Of a stretch of DNA of 64,000 nucleotides, positions 43,798-52,348 are shown piece by piece (position 1 is the first letter of the stretch; each line of letters begins with the position of its first letter). The DNA comes from an uncultured Muribaculaceae bacterium (lineage in GTDB: Bacteria; Bacteroidota; Bacteroidia; Bacteroidales; Muribaculaceae), in the NCBI GenBank assembly GCA_910578095.1, contig CAJTOZ010000001.1:1-64000 (forward strand), given 5' to 3'. Under the pieces are notes generated by a model. The model had not been told where the DNA came from, did no database searches, and worked only from the letters and a program-made list of their open reading frames with translations. Made by a program: the position numbers and the translations under genes.

Positions 43798-44157
43798 TTA
43801 GAGGGTGTTTAATAACAGATGTTAACGCAAGGGTTTCATATTTTGGAGTGAATTTTTCGGTGCGTTGAAGGAGTGTACTTGATGTACACGACTGAAACAA
43901 AGCGAAAAAGGCACCCAAAAGATGGAATTCAAATCAAACAGACACTGAACAGGCATCCCTATAACTTGAATTTAATGACATAATAAAACCGAACAGATGT
44001 TTATCAGATTAAAAATTACCGCAGAGCGGCCTCTCTTTGGCGCTTTTCACCCAACTCTTCGGTCGAGTGGCAAAGGCCACACTCCCTCATCGTTAAGCGA
44101 AAATCGCTCAAAGACCGACCGCCCTTGCGTTAACATCTGTTATTAAACACCCTCTTA
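43798..44157. mobile_element. MITE-like element with 33-bp perfect terminal inverted repeats
   Basis: The left end 43801-43833 (GAGGGTGTTTAATAACAGAT, then GTTAACGCAAGGG) is repeated exactly in inverted form at 44122-44154. Both ends are flanked by TTA (43798-43800 and 44155-44157), a three-base target duplication of the TNA type known for some IS5-family elements. The element is 354 bp without a transposase. Inside is a small palindrome GTGTAC...GTACAC near 43875 and a 24-codon minus-strand frame near 44015-44090 (MRECGLCHSTEELGEKRQRE). It lies between the malQ stop and its terminator. Confidence 0.8.
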
Positions 44158-44171
44158 CTCTACGCAAACAT

Positions 44172-44211
44172 AAAACCGGGGCGTCTCCTGCATGGGAAAC
44201 GCCCCGGTTTT
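44172..44211. terminator. Bidirectional terminator between malQ and the DUF362 gene
   Basis: AAAACCGGGGCGT (44172-44184) pairs with ACGCCCCGGTTTT (44199-44211), with T-rich flanks in both directions. It serves malQ on the plus strand and the redox gene group on the minus strand. Confidence 0.8.
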
Positions 44212-44269
44212 ATAATGAAGATGCCTGATTAGCCATGCGGGATTTCCGGCTACTCGACATCATTGATGA

Positions 44270-45226
44270 TTATTGAATGTGATCTAAGTCGATTATCTCA
44301 TATTCGAGAGAGCCAAGACCGATAGCCGCTGCATGATCTATGGTGTGGAGGCCATGGCGGCTGTTGATGCGTTCTATCAGCGGAGCATTGTCATTGCCTT
44401 CTGTCGGGTGCATGTTGAATATTATATCCACGCAGGCCTTATCAAGCGCCACAGGATCCGTCGATGCGAGGATACCGTAATCTTTCAGCAGCACTTCAGA
44501 AGGATGCGCATCGCAGTCGCAATCCACCGACATATTGTTCATAATATTGATGTAGATGATATTTTCTCCGAAATAATCGTCTACTGCTTGTGCCGCAGCT
44601 GCCATTGATTCAAGAAAGAGATCCTGTTCGGCTATGTTCTGCCACATTTCTTCTGTCTTGTCGGTCTTGCCGGCTGTGTGTATATAGGCTTTCCCATCAG
44701 CCGATGCCACTCCGATGCTTGCGTTCTTCAGCACTCCGCCGTAGCCTCCCATCGCGTGCCCTTTGAAATGGGCGAGGTTTATCATATAGTCGTATCTTGG
44801 AAGGTGGTCGCCCACAATGTCATATCTGATGTGGCGTTTGTCGCGCACAGGTATTTTCATCTGTCCTTCCTCATCCATCAGGTCAACGGGGGCAATTGTG
44901 TCGAAACCATGTTCATGAATGGTTTGCCAATGAGCCTCGACTGTGTTTCGCTTACCTTTGTAGGCGGTGTTGCACTCCACGATTGTTCCATGAACGCTGT
45001 CAACCAGTTGGCTGATCAAAGTCGGTTTCAGATAGTTGGGATTGCCGGCTTCTCCGGTGCTTATCTTTACGGCCACCCGGTGTCCATCGGCCGGACGATT
45101 AAGCGCTTTATAGATTCGAACAAGGGCTCCAGGTGAGATTTCACGTGTCATGAATACCTTCGACTGTGCCGATGCCGATATTATCGCGAATGCTGCTATT
45201 ATAAATGAGATACTAAGCTTTCTCAT
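44270..45226 (-). CDS. Exported DUF362 protein
   Basis: 318 residues from the ATG at 45226, with a signal peptide (MRKLSISFIIAAFAIISASA). The DUF362 core is visible: VAVKISTGEAGNPNYLKPTL, INLAHFKGHAMGGYGGVLKN, STDPVALDKACVDIIF. Members are often linked to iron-sulfur or flavin redox chemistry, but this copy carries no ferredoxin cysteine cluster. Its start overlaps the flavodoxin stop by four bases, which suggests a periplasmic redox pair. Confidence 0.85.
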   Translation of the reverse strand: MRKLSISFIIAAFAIISASAQSKVFMTREISPGALVRIYKALNRPADGHRVAVKISTGEAGNPNYLKPTLISQLVDSVHGTIVECNTAYKGKRNTVEAHWQTIHEHGFDTIAPVDLMDEEGQMKIPVRDKRHIRYDIVGDHLPRYDYMINLAHFKGHAMGGYGGVLKNASIGVASADGKAYIHTAGKTDKTEEMWQNIAEQDLFLESMAAAAQAVDDYFGENIIYINIMNNMSVDCDCDAHPSEVLLKDYGILASTDPVALDKACVDIIFNMHPTEGNDNAPLIERINSRHGLHTIDHAAAIGLGSLEYEIIDLDHIQ

Positions 45227-45801
45227 AATGGTAAATTTAGCTGTTCGATCCATTCCTCAATTTCTTTGTCGCTCCGGCCGTTCATCAACAGTCCTTTTTC
45301 AAAGATTAATGACGGATACTGTTCTTTCAGTTCCTTCTCGCTGTTGGTGATGTTGCTTCCGCCGGAGGTCATGAAGGGCACAATGGTCTTGCCTTGGAGC
45401 TTATTGCTCTCGATGAATGTGTTTATGATGGTGGGGTGGGTGTTCCACCAGTTGGGGTAGCCGATGAAAACTACTGAATATTCCGACAGATCCGTTACAG
45501 AATCTTTCAGAGCCGGGCGGAATGTGCGGTTGTGCATCTCGACATAACTGCGGCTCAGGCTGTCGGTCCAGTCAAGATCGGCCGAGGTATATTTTACTGC
45601 CGGAGCAATTTCATGAACATCGGCACCGGCAATTTCAGCTATGCGGCGGGCCGCGTCTGCGGTTGTGCCGGTGGCTGAAAAATAGCACACGATGGCTTTT
45701 TCTTCCGGCTTCATTTCTGTCGATTTTTTAGTTTGGCTGCATGACACCAATGGCAAAGCAGTTGCCATAAACAGGATTAAAACATTGAATATCTTTTTCA
45801 T
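45223..45801 (-). CDS. Flavodoxin-like lipoprotein
   Basis: 192 residues. Lipobox LPLVSC (C21). The flavodoxin fold follows from residue 36: IVCYFSATGTTADAARRIAE binds the FMN phosphate, VVFIGYPNWWNTHPTIINTF is the second FMN loop, and FMTSGGSNITNS the third. FMN-loaded flavodoxins carry one or two electrons; a membrane-anchored exported form is unusual. Overlaps the DUF362 gene by four bases and lies four bases downstream of the RibD-like gene's end. Confidence 0.88.
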   Translation of the reverse strand: MKKIFNVLILFMATALPLVSCSQTKKSTEMKPEEKAIVCYFSATGTTADAARRIAEIAGADVHEIAPAVKYTSADLDWTDSLSRSYVEMHNRTFRPALKDSVTDLSEYSVVFIGYPNWWNTHPTIINTFIESNKLQGKTIVPFMTSGGSNITNSEKELKEQYPSLIFEKGLLMNGRSDKEIEEWIEQLNLPL

Positions 45802-45805
45802 TATC

Positions 45806-46501
45806 TCAGTTTTTTAATTCTTGGTAATTAGTTTTGTATCGTATCCATAAGGTGTCGTCACCTACATGCTCGACGCTTTCAAGCGATAATCTGACAGGCA
45901 TACGGTTCATATCCGCTATGCCATCGAAGAGAGCAGTCTGCCCCTTGCGCCCATCTATGCCGGGAGCAAGCAAAAGGCTCACTTCGTCGATAAGACCGGC
46001 TGCAAGAAAGCCTCCGTTGATGTGCCCGCCACCGAGAACAGCCATGCGCACCACTCCAAACTCAGAGTGCAGAATTTCCATGGCTTTCGGCAAGTCTATA
46101 GCTTTGCTGCCGATACAGATATATGAAATGCCTTGATTTCTGAGCATGTCAATATATTCCTGCGGCACTTGCTCGCTGACAATGCAGATGAGAGGCACAC
46201 CGTCGATTTCAGATGCGGGCCAGCGTAGCCGGCCATGCGTGTCGACTGCCACCATGTATTCGTCCGAATCCACGGCCTTATATACTGATGCCATGCCAAA
46301 TGGAGTTGGATCAGTGGCTATGAACGGCTCTTTAGCAGCATTGTAATGCTCCATCGTAACGCGGCCTTCAAGCGATGTCGGGCAATCAAGTTTATCAAGG
46401 GTTTCGTAATATTCGTCGCCGCTGATTTTGTCAACCATCGAGCAGTCTATACGTCCGTCGATTGATGCCACCATGTGGCATACTATGTAAGGTCTTTTCA
46501 T
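45806..46501 (-). CDS. RibD/DHFR-like reductase domain protein
   Basis: 231 residues from the ATG at 46501 (MKRPYIVCHMVASIDGRIDC). The RibD C-terminal/dihydrofolate-reductase-like fold shows the NADPH-binding VVRMAVLGGGHINGGFLAAG and DEVSLLLAPGIDG. Riboflavin-pathway or pterin reductases share this fold, but the deaminase domain of RibD is absent. It precedes the exported flavodoxin and DUF362 genes on the same strand. A TAAATTTG -7 box lies upstream (plus 46585-46592). Exact substrate unknown. Confidence 0.82.
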   Translation of the reverse strand: MKRPYIVCHMVASIDGRIDCSMVDKISGDEYYETLDKLDCPTSLEGRVTMEHYNAAKEPFIATDPTPFGMASVYKAVDSDEYMVAVDTHGRLRWPASEIDGVPLICIVSEQVPQEYIDMLRNQGISYICIGSKAIDLPKAMEILHSEFGVVRMAVLGGGHINGGFLAAGLIDEVSLLLAPGIDGRKGQTALFDGIADMNRMPVRLSLESVEHVGDDTLWIRYKTNYQELKN

Positions 46502-46584
46502 TCTGCGTTGGGATTTAGAGGTCCATAGAAGAAGGATGCTGTGGCGCCTCCGTCTCATTCATAGCATTGCAACTTTAGATTATG

Positions 46585-46592
46585 CAAATTTA
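46585..46592 (-). promoter_or_regulatory. -7 box of the reductase-flavodoxin-DUF362 unit
   Basis: TAAATTTG on the minus strand, about 84 bases upstream of the ATG at 46501; no clear -33 element. Confidence 0.4.
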
Positions 46593-46700
46593 ATATTAAG
46601 CAAAGACATTTCAGCTACCCGAATTGTAGAAATAACAACCATTATCATGGTTATTCGTCGGAAAAGCCCCCGAAAAACTACTTAATGTGTTTTGACGCTG

Positions 46701-47933
46701 TCAAAGTACAATGGTGAAGCGTGTGTACGGAGTAGTGGTGAGAGTAAGGGTGCCGTTCAATCTTGCAATGATTCTCCGCGACAGGCTGAGGCCGATTCCG
46801 CTGCCGCATTCTTTGGTGGTGTAGAACGGCGTGAAGATTTCCGAGGCCACTTCATCGGGTATCTTTTCGCCATCATTGGCGACAGCGATCTCAACCGATT
46901 CGTCGTGGCGGATTTTGCACTCCACATCTACATGGGTGCAGCCGGCTTCCACTGCGTTTTTCAATAAATTGACAAGCACCAGATTGAGCATATCGCCATC
47001 GGTGTACAACATGGCGTCCGGCGGAAACACCATCGTGGAAAAACTGATGCCTTCGGCATTATTGAAACGCCTGGCCATCGCCACTATGTTTTCAATAAAC
47101 GGCTTGAGATAGAACACCTGCGGTTTGGGCTCGGGCAGCACCGAGAATTTTCGGAAATTCTTTACAAAAGTCATCAGCGAGCGGCTGCTCGACACGATGA
47201 CGCCCATCTGCCGCTTCAGATCCTCCTTGTCGGTTTTGCTGCCGTTATCCTCGCGTTGCCCGATTGTCTCGGCAATGGAGTTGATCGGTGTGAGCGAATT
47301 CATGATTTCGTGTGTGAGCACACGGGTGAGTTTTTCGAGCGATTCTATTTCAGCGCGCTGCAGATCCTGGCTTATATCGTTGATGGTGTATATGGTCACG
47401 GTTTCCCCTCTCAATGAAGTTGTGGTTTTTGAAACAGACAGGCGCGCAATATCATCGGGCAACTGCCTGATGTGGGTGAGAACCGGAATGGATAGCAGGG
47501 TTAATGATATTTTATTGGCAAAAAGTACATGACCCTGCGGATTGGCAACGATAATGCCCGTGTCGACGAGATTGATGATTTTGCTTAAGAACCTTTCGTG
47601 CTCGCGCGCATCGGCACTTAATTTTTCTATATGGTCGACCAGCATATTGAGCGACCGGTTTATGTTCTGCTCGTATTTGGAAGTACCTGTGGTGGAAAAT
47701 TTATACGAGAAATCGCCGTTCATGGCGGCGTGGATTATATAGTCGATCCGCCTGTTGAGAACCCTGATGTTGCGCAGCACGCGTACACCCGCTGCAACCG
47801 ACAGCAACAGCAAGACTATCGCCACCCAGATGCTTCCCTTTATGCAGACCATGCATGCGGCAGCCGCCAGCACTATCGACAGACTTAACCATAGCGCAGG
47901 GCTGTGTACGGCTGTTTTCACCCATCTACGCAT
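46701..47933 (-). CDS. Sensor histidine kinase, NtrY-like
   Basis: 410 residues. Two membrane helices (about 12-32 and 34-52), a HAMP-like stretch (55-105), a PAS-like domain (112-190) and HisKA with the phosphorylated His208 in RVLTHEIMNSLTPI. The HATPase_c N box is LVLVNLLKNAVEAG and the G box GSGIGLSLSRRIIARL. Almost no periplasmic loop is left between the two helices, so it probably senses within the membrane or cytoplasm. It begins three bases after the response regulator stop and is the last gene of the efflux unit. Confidence 0.92.
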   Translation of the reverse strand: MRRWVKTAVHSPALWLSLSIVLAAAACMVCIKGSIWVAIVLLLLSVAAGVRVLRNIRVLNRRIDYIIHAAMNGDFSYKFSTTGTSKYEQNINRSLNMLVDHIEKLSADAREHERFLSKIINLVDTGIIVANPQGHVLFANKISLTLLSIPVLTHIRQLPDDIARLSVSKTTTSLRGETVTIYTINDISQDLQRAEIESLEKLTRVLTHEIMNSLTPINSIAETIGQREDNGSKTDKEDLKRQMGVIVSSSRSLMTFVKNFRKFSVLPEPKPQVFYLKPFIENIVAMARRFNNAEGISFSTMVFPPDAMLYTDGDMLNLVLVNLLKNAVEAGCTHVDVECKIRHDESVEIAVANDGEKIPDEVASEIFTPFYTTKECGSGIGLSLSRRIIARLNGTLTLTTTPYTRFTIVL

Positions 47934-47936
47934 ACT

Positions 47937-49244
47937 TCATAATCCGTATTTCTTGATTTTGTTATAGAGGGTCTGTCGTGTGATTCCAAGTTGGCGCGCC
48001 ACGTCGGCAATGTTTCCCGAGCATTGCTTGATGGCAGCAGCTATGGCCTGGCGCTCCATATCCTCGAGGGTACCCGAGGGCAGGGCCACTGCGATATCAT
48101 CGTACAGGTCGAAATTCTTTCCCATCAACTTTTCGCCATCGTTCAATATCAGGGCTTTCTCAATCACGTGCTCGAGTTGGCGGATATTTCCCGGCCACTG
48201 GCGCGACTGCAGCCGACACACGGCTTCATCGCTTATCTGTGGCTTGGGTTTGCCATATATGCGGGCGTATTTATCAAGAAAAAGGTCGACAAAAGCCGGA
48301 ATGTCTTCCCGGCGGTCGCGCAGCGCCGGCAGTTGGAGATGAACTGTATTTATCCGGTAGAAAAGGTCCTGACGGAATTCGCCTTGGGCAACCATTTGCG
48401 GAATGTCGCGGTTTGTGGCGCAAATCAGGCGTATATCAATGGGCTGCAGCGTATTGCTCCCCACTCTGGTTATTTGCCGTTGCTGCAGCACTGTCAGCAA
48501 TTTGGCCTGAAGGTGGTAGGGCAGATTTGCTATCTCATCGAGAAACAGAGTGCCGCCATGTGCGGTCTCGAATTTACCCGGGCGGTCGGTGCGGGCATCG
48601 GTAAAGGCACCCTTGACGTGTCCGAAGAGTTCGCTTTCGAACAGCGTTTCTATCACAGCGCCCATGTCGACAATCTCTATAGGGCCGCTGCTGCGATTAG
48701 ACAGCCTGTGTATCTCCCGTGCCAGTAGGTCTTTACCGGTGCCGTTCTCGCCCGTGATGAGCACATTGGCATCTGTAGCCGCAACCCTTTCCACCACCGA
48801 ACGCAACGAAGTCATTGCCTCGGATTCGCCCCATAGCATATGAGGAGAGCCCGTAGGTTTTTTCGGTTTCTCTTTCCGGAAAGCTTTCTTGATGACGGAT
48901 GTCAGGGCTTCGTTTTCAAATGGCTTCACCACGAAGTCGACGGCACCAAGCTTCATGCCCTCGACAGCGAGTGCGACATCGGCATAGGCCGTGAACAGGA
49001 CTACAGCCGTGGCCGGGCTTTGCCGGCGTATTTCCTTGAGCCAGTAGAGACCCTCGTTTCCGGTATTGACAGTGGCGCGGAAATTCATGTCGAGCAACAC
49101 CACTTGCGGCCGGTGGCGGCGGAGCAATTCCGGAATTGAATCGGGGGTGGACGAAGTAATCACCTCGTCCACTTCCCTTTTCATGAGCATTTTTATTGTC
49201 GAAAGGATATCTTTGTTGTCGTCAACTACAAGGAGTGTCTTCAT
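47937..49244 (-). CDS. Sigma-54-dependent response regulator, NtrC family
   Basis: 435 residues from the ATG at 49244. Receiver domain: D8/D9, phospho-acceptor D52 (VVLLDMNF), K107. The AAA+ domain has Walker A GENGTGKD (165-172), the sigma-54 contact loop as GAFTDA (212-217) rather than GAFTGA, and Walker B GTLFLDEI. A Fis-type HTH lies at the C-terminus (NIADVARQLGITRQTLYNKI). It presumably activates the sigma-54-like promoter ahead of the tolC-like gene. It lies 31 bases after the ATPase gene, so it would activate its own operon. Confidence 0.93.
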   Translation of the reverse strand: MKTLLVVDDNKDILSTIKMLMKREVDEVITSSTPDSIPELLRRHRPQVVLLDMNFRATVNTGNEGLYWLKEIRRQSPATAVVLFTAYADVALAVEGMKLGAVDFVVKPFENEALTSVIKKAFRKEKPKKPTGSPHMLWGESEAMTSLRSVVERVAATDANVLITGENGTGKDLLAREIHRLSNRSSGPIEIVDMGAVIETLFESELFGHVKGAFTDARTDRPGKFETAHGGTLFLDEIANLPYHLQAKLLTVLQQRQITRVGSNTLQPIDIRLICATNRDIPQMVAQGEFRQDLFYRINTVHLQLPALRDRREDIPAFVDLFLDKYARIYGKPKPQISDEAVCRLQSRQWPGNIRQLEHVIEKALILNDGEKLMGKNFDLYDDIAVALPSGTLEDMERQAIAAAIKQCSGNIADVARQLGITRQTLYNKIKKYGL

Positions 49245-49275
49245 ACACAGCAAAGTTAATGCTTTTTTGCGACAA

Positions 49276-49950
49276 TCAGAGCGTGATTTTATCGACAATC
49301 TTACCGTCGAACAGATTTATGATCCTATGGGTGTAGGAGGCGTCGTGGCGGGAGTGTGTCACCATCACGATAGTGGTGCCTTCGCGGTTGAGTTCTGTGA
49401 GAAGATTCATCACCTCCTGGCCATTTTGCGAGTCGAGATTACCGGTGGGCTCGTCGGCAAGTATCAGCTCGGGACGGGCCACGACGGCGCGGGCGATGGC
49501 CGCACGCTGTTGCTGGCCACCCGACAGCTGCTGCGGGTAGTGCTTGGCGCGGTGCGATATGCCCATGCGCTCGAGTGCGGCGGCAACTTTCTGTTTGCGT
49601 TCGGCCGCGCTGATGTTGAGATATTTCAGAGGCAGCTCCACATTTTCCTCTATGCTCAATTCGTCGATCAGGTTGAAGTTCTGGAACACGAATCCTATCT
49701 TACCCTTGCGAAGCCCGGTGCGGTTCTTTTCCTTGAGATCGCTCACATTCGTGCCGTCGAGAATGTAGGTGCCTTCTGTGGGATTGTCGAGCAATCCGAG
49801 TATGTTGAGAAGGGTCGATTTTCCGCAGCCCGACGGCCCCATGATGGCCACGAACTCGCCTTTTTCTATATTCAGCGATACATTGCGGAGCGCCAGGGTC
49901 TCCACTTCTTCGGTGCGGAACGATTTGCTGAGGTTTTCTATCTTTATCAT
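49276..49950 (-). CDS. ABC transporter ATPase, MacB/LolD type
   Basis: 224 residues. Walker A GPSGCGKST (38-46), Q loop FVFQNFNLIDEL, signature LSGGQQQR (142-149), Walker B LILADEP, H loop VTHSRHD. Full-length stand-alone subunit for the FtsX-like permease encoded 34 bases upstream. It drives MacB-type mechanotransmission of substrates through an adaptor and an outer-membrane channel. Confidence 0.94.
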   Translation of the reverse strand: MIKIENLSKSFRTEEVETLALRNVSLNIEKGEFVAIMGPSGCGKSTLLNILGLLDNPTEGTYILDGTNVSDLKEKNRTGLRKGKIGFVFQNFNLIDELSIEENVELPLKYLNISAAERKQKVAAALERMGISHRAKHYPQQLSGGQQQRAAIARAVVARPELILADEPTGNLDSQNGQEVMNLLTELNREGTTIVMVTHSRHDASYTHRIINLFDGKIVDKITL

Positions 49951-49984
49951 GATTTGTATATTTCTTGAATTATTAAACGACCTA

Positions 49985-52330
49985 TTAGTTTTGATACAGT
50001 GCTTTTATAGGATTCTCATTGGCTGCACGCCGGCTCTGCAGGTACACCGACAGCACGCTTACCGCCAGGCAGCAGGCGCCGGCCACCGCATATATCCACC
50101 AATGGAGCGATATTCGGTAGCTATAATCCATGAGCCATGAATGCATCAGGTAGTATATGAGAGGCACGGCTATGACAAACGCTATCACCACATAGGAGAG
50201 GAACGAAAGCACCAGCCGGCGCAGCATCTCCGTCCGGTCGCAACCGAGCACTTTTTTCACGGCGATTTCGCGACGGCGCTGCTGCACGAAGTAAGTGCTC
50301 ATGGCCACGAGGCCGAGCATGGAGATGATGATGGCTATTGCTGCGAAGATGGCCACGATGGTGGCAAGATTGCTTTGAGAGCGGAAGATCGCTCTCTTCA
50401 TCTGGTTCATATACGGCTGCGAATCGGTGTAGTCGAACTGGTATATATCTTTATAAATTTCTTTCACGCGATTGTATGTCTCCGCCTCGTCGCCATTGAC
50501 CTTCACGAGGATTCCCCACGGCCAGAAGTTGTCGATGCTGCGTATTTCCAAAATGAGAGGGTGCTGCTCATCGAGTATTGTACGGATATGGAAATCTTTG
50601 ATAATGCCGGATATAGGCTGCTTATTACCATAGTACTCGAAATATTCGGCATCTTCAGACAGGCCGAGTTCATTCAGAGCCTGACGATTGATATAATATT
50701 TATTTGCATCGGAGGTGTGGTTGTCTCGCTCGAGTTCCAATCCGAATATTTTCATGAAATTCTCATCGCCGACAAATGTCTGGAATGAAATGGTACGGTT
50801 ATCCAATATCAAGGTGTTGTTGTTGCCTCCCTGCAGAGGATATCCGCATGAGAAACTGACAGCTTCCACTCCGGGCAGTTTGGCAACGCGGTCGGCCAGC
50901 AATAGGATTTTTTCTTTATCTCCGCCGTTGTCGATGCACATTATATGGTCGCTTTCATATCCTAACGGAGCCTCGATGAGATGATTGATCTGCAGGAACA
51001 TAGTCATGGCGGCGGCAATCATGGTGATGGTTATCACGTTTTGTATGACTATGAATATTTTGCTGAACACCATCTTGGTGCGTCGGCGGAATGTTCCTCG
51101 CACCACATCGATAGGTTTCGTTGAAGAAATCAGGATAGCGGGAATAATTCCGGCCATCACGCCCATGAGCAGTATGATGCCTGCCAGGATCGACACAGTG
51201 GCCGGAGTGATGCAATTGCGCACCGATATATTTGTGCTCAACAGATTCTCGGCATAGGGAAGTGCGAGGTGGGCCAATCCGGCGCCTATGACGAATGACA
51301 CAATGCATAGCAATGTGCTTTCGCCGATAAGCTTCGCGATTATTCCGGCACGGCTTCTGCCCAGAAGTCGTCGCGTGGCCATTTCCTTTGCCCGGTAGCC
51401 CGACAGAGCCACAGTGAGGTTTATATAATTCATAAGGGCGAATAGCAGAATGACCAGCCCGGTGACGAAAAGCAGCTTTACCATCTTGCCGTCGCCGCGT
51501 GCGAGCGATTGCTCGCCTGTATAGCCGGAGAAATAGAGTTCCTTGAAAGGAACCATTTTAAGTTTCAACTCCTTGTCGGGCATCGATAAAATCCAGTAGA
51601 AGTCTTTGGCGAAGTCGGTGTACTGCTGCTCGTTTGCCGACAGGTCGTAGCCCTCTTTTGCCAGCAGTATTATTTCAGCGCCGGTAGCATTGCCCATACG
51701 CTCATCATGCATTGAGGAATTCATGTGTTTGATATTCTCAAACGGTATGAGCATATCAATCGGCTTGCTTCGGTTCTGGGCGCGCAGAGAGGTGTTGGAC
51801 AGCGGCGCCATAATGCCTCCGACGGTGACCGGGTCTTCGTTTACATTGAACACCAGCGTCTTTCCCATGGGGTCCTCATCACCCCATATGCGGCGGGCAT
51901 AGTTCTCGGTGATCACTACTGAATTTGGAGATGCAAGCACGGTGTTTTTATTGCCGCGCAGCAGCTCGAAGTCGAAGATATTGAAGAATGTGGAGTCGAC
52001 AAACATGGCCTCTGTAACTACAGGCTCTCCATTGGTTTTGTCCAACGTGCGGCTGCTCGCCACCAATGCCGTGCCGCTCTCTATCTCCGGGAACCGGTCC
52101 ATCAGTCGGCGGATCATGCGCCAGTGGCTGCCGGTGGTGACACGGTCGCCCTCCCAGTCTATACCTACCACATACATGCGGTCGGCCTTGGTGTGCTGTG
52201 TGTCGAGGTGGGTCTCTTGCCATGTATAGGCCCCGATGATGATGATAAACATCATGCTCAATGCAAGACCAAGCACATCGATGATGGTGTAGGCCTTATT
52301 GCGCCTTAAGAATTTAAAATAGGATTTCAT
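49985..52330 (-). CDS. ABC transporter permease, MacB/FtsX-like
   Basis: 781 residues. Membrane helix 1 near residues 20-40 (IIDVLGLALSMMFIIIIGAY) is followed by a MacB periplasmic core domain and three helices near 280-420 (VTGLVILLFALMNYINLTVA). A second MacB_PCD/FtsX half ends with LATIVAIFAAIAIIISMLGL and two further helices. This is the long double-FtsX form common in Bacteroidetes. It works with the ATPase and the adaptor encoded next to it. Cargo unknown. Confidence 0.92.
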   Translation of the reverse strand: MKSYFKFLRRNKAYTIIDVLGLALSMMFIIIIGAYTWQETHLDTQHTKADRMYVVGIDWEGDRVTTGSHWRMIRRLMDRFPEIESGTALVASSRTLDKTNGEPVVTEAMFVDSTFFNIFDFELLRGNKNTVLASPNSVVITENYARRIWGDEDPMGKTLVFNVNEDPVTVGGIMAPLSNTSLRAQNRSKPIDMLIPFENIKHMNSSMHDERMGNATGAEIILLAKEGYDLSANEQQYTDFAKDFYWILSMPDKELKLKMVPFKELYFSGYTGEQSLARGDGKMVKLLFVTGLVILLFALMNYINLTVALSGYRAKEMATRRLLGRSRAGIIAKLIGESTLLCIVSFVIGAGLAHLALPYAENLLSTNISVRNCITPATVSILAGIILLMGVMAGIIPAILISSTKPIDVVRGTFRRRTKMVFSKIFIVIQNVITITMIAAAMTMFLQINHLIEAPLGYESDHIMCIDNGGDKEKILLLADRVAKLPGVEAVSFSCGYPLQGGNNNTLILDNRTISFQTFVGDENFMKIFGLELERDNHTSDANKYYINRQALNELGLSEDAEYFEYYGNKQPISGIIKDFHIRTILDEQHPLILEIRSIDNFWPWGILVKVNGDEAETYNRVKEIYKDIYQFDYTDSQPYMNQMKRAIFRSQSNLATIVAIFAAIAIIISMLGLVAMSTYFVQQRRREIAVKKVLGCDRTEMLRRLVLSFLSYVVIAFVIAVPLIYYLMHSWLMDYSYRISLHWWIYAVAGACCLAVSVLSVYLQSRRAANENPIKALYQN

Positions 52331-52348
52331 ATAGTGATTGTTGATTTA

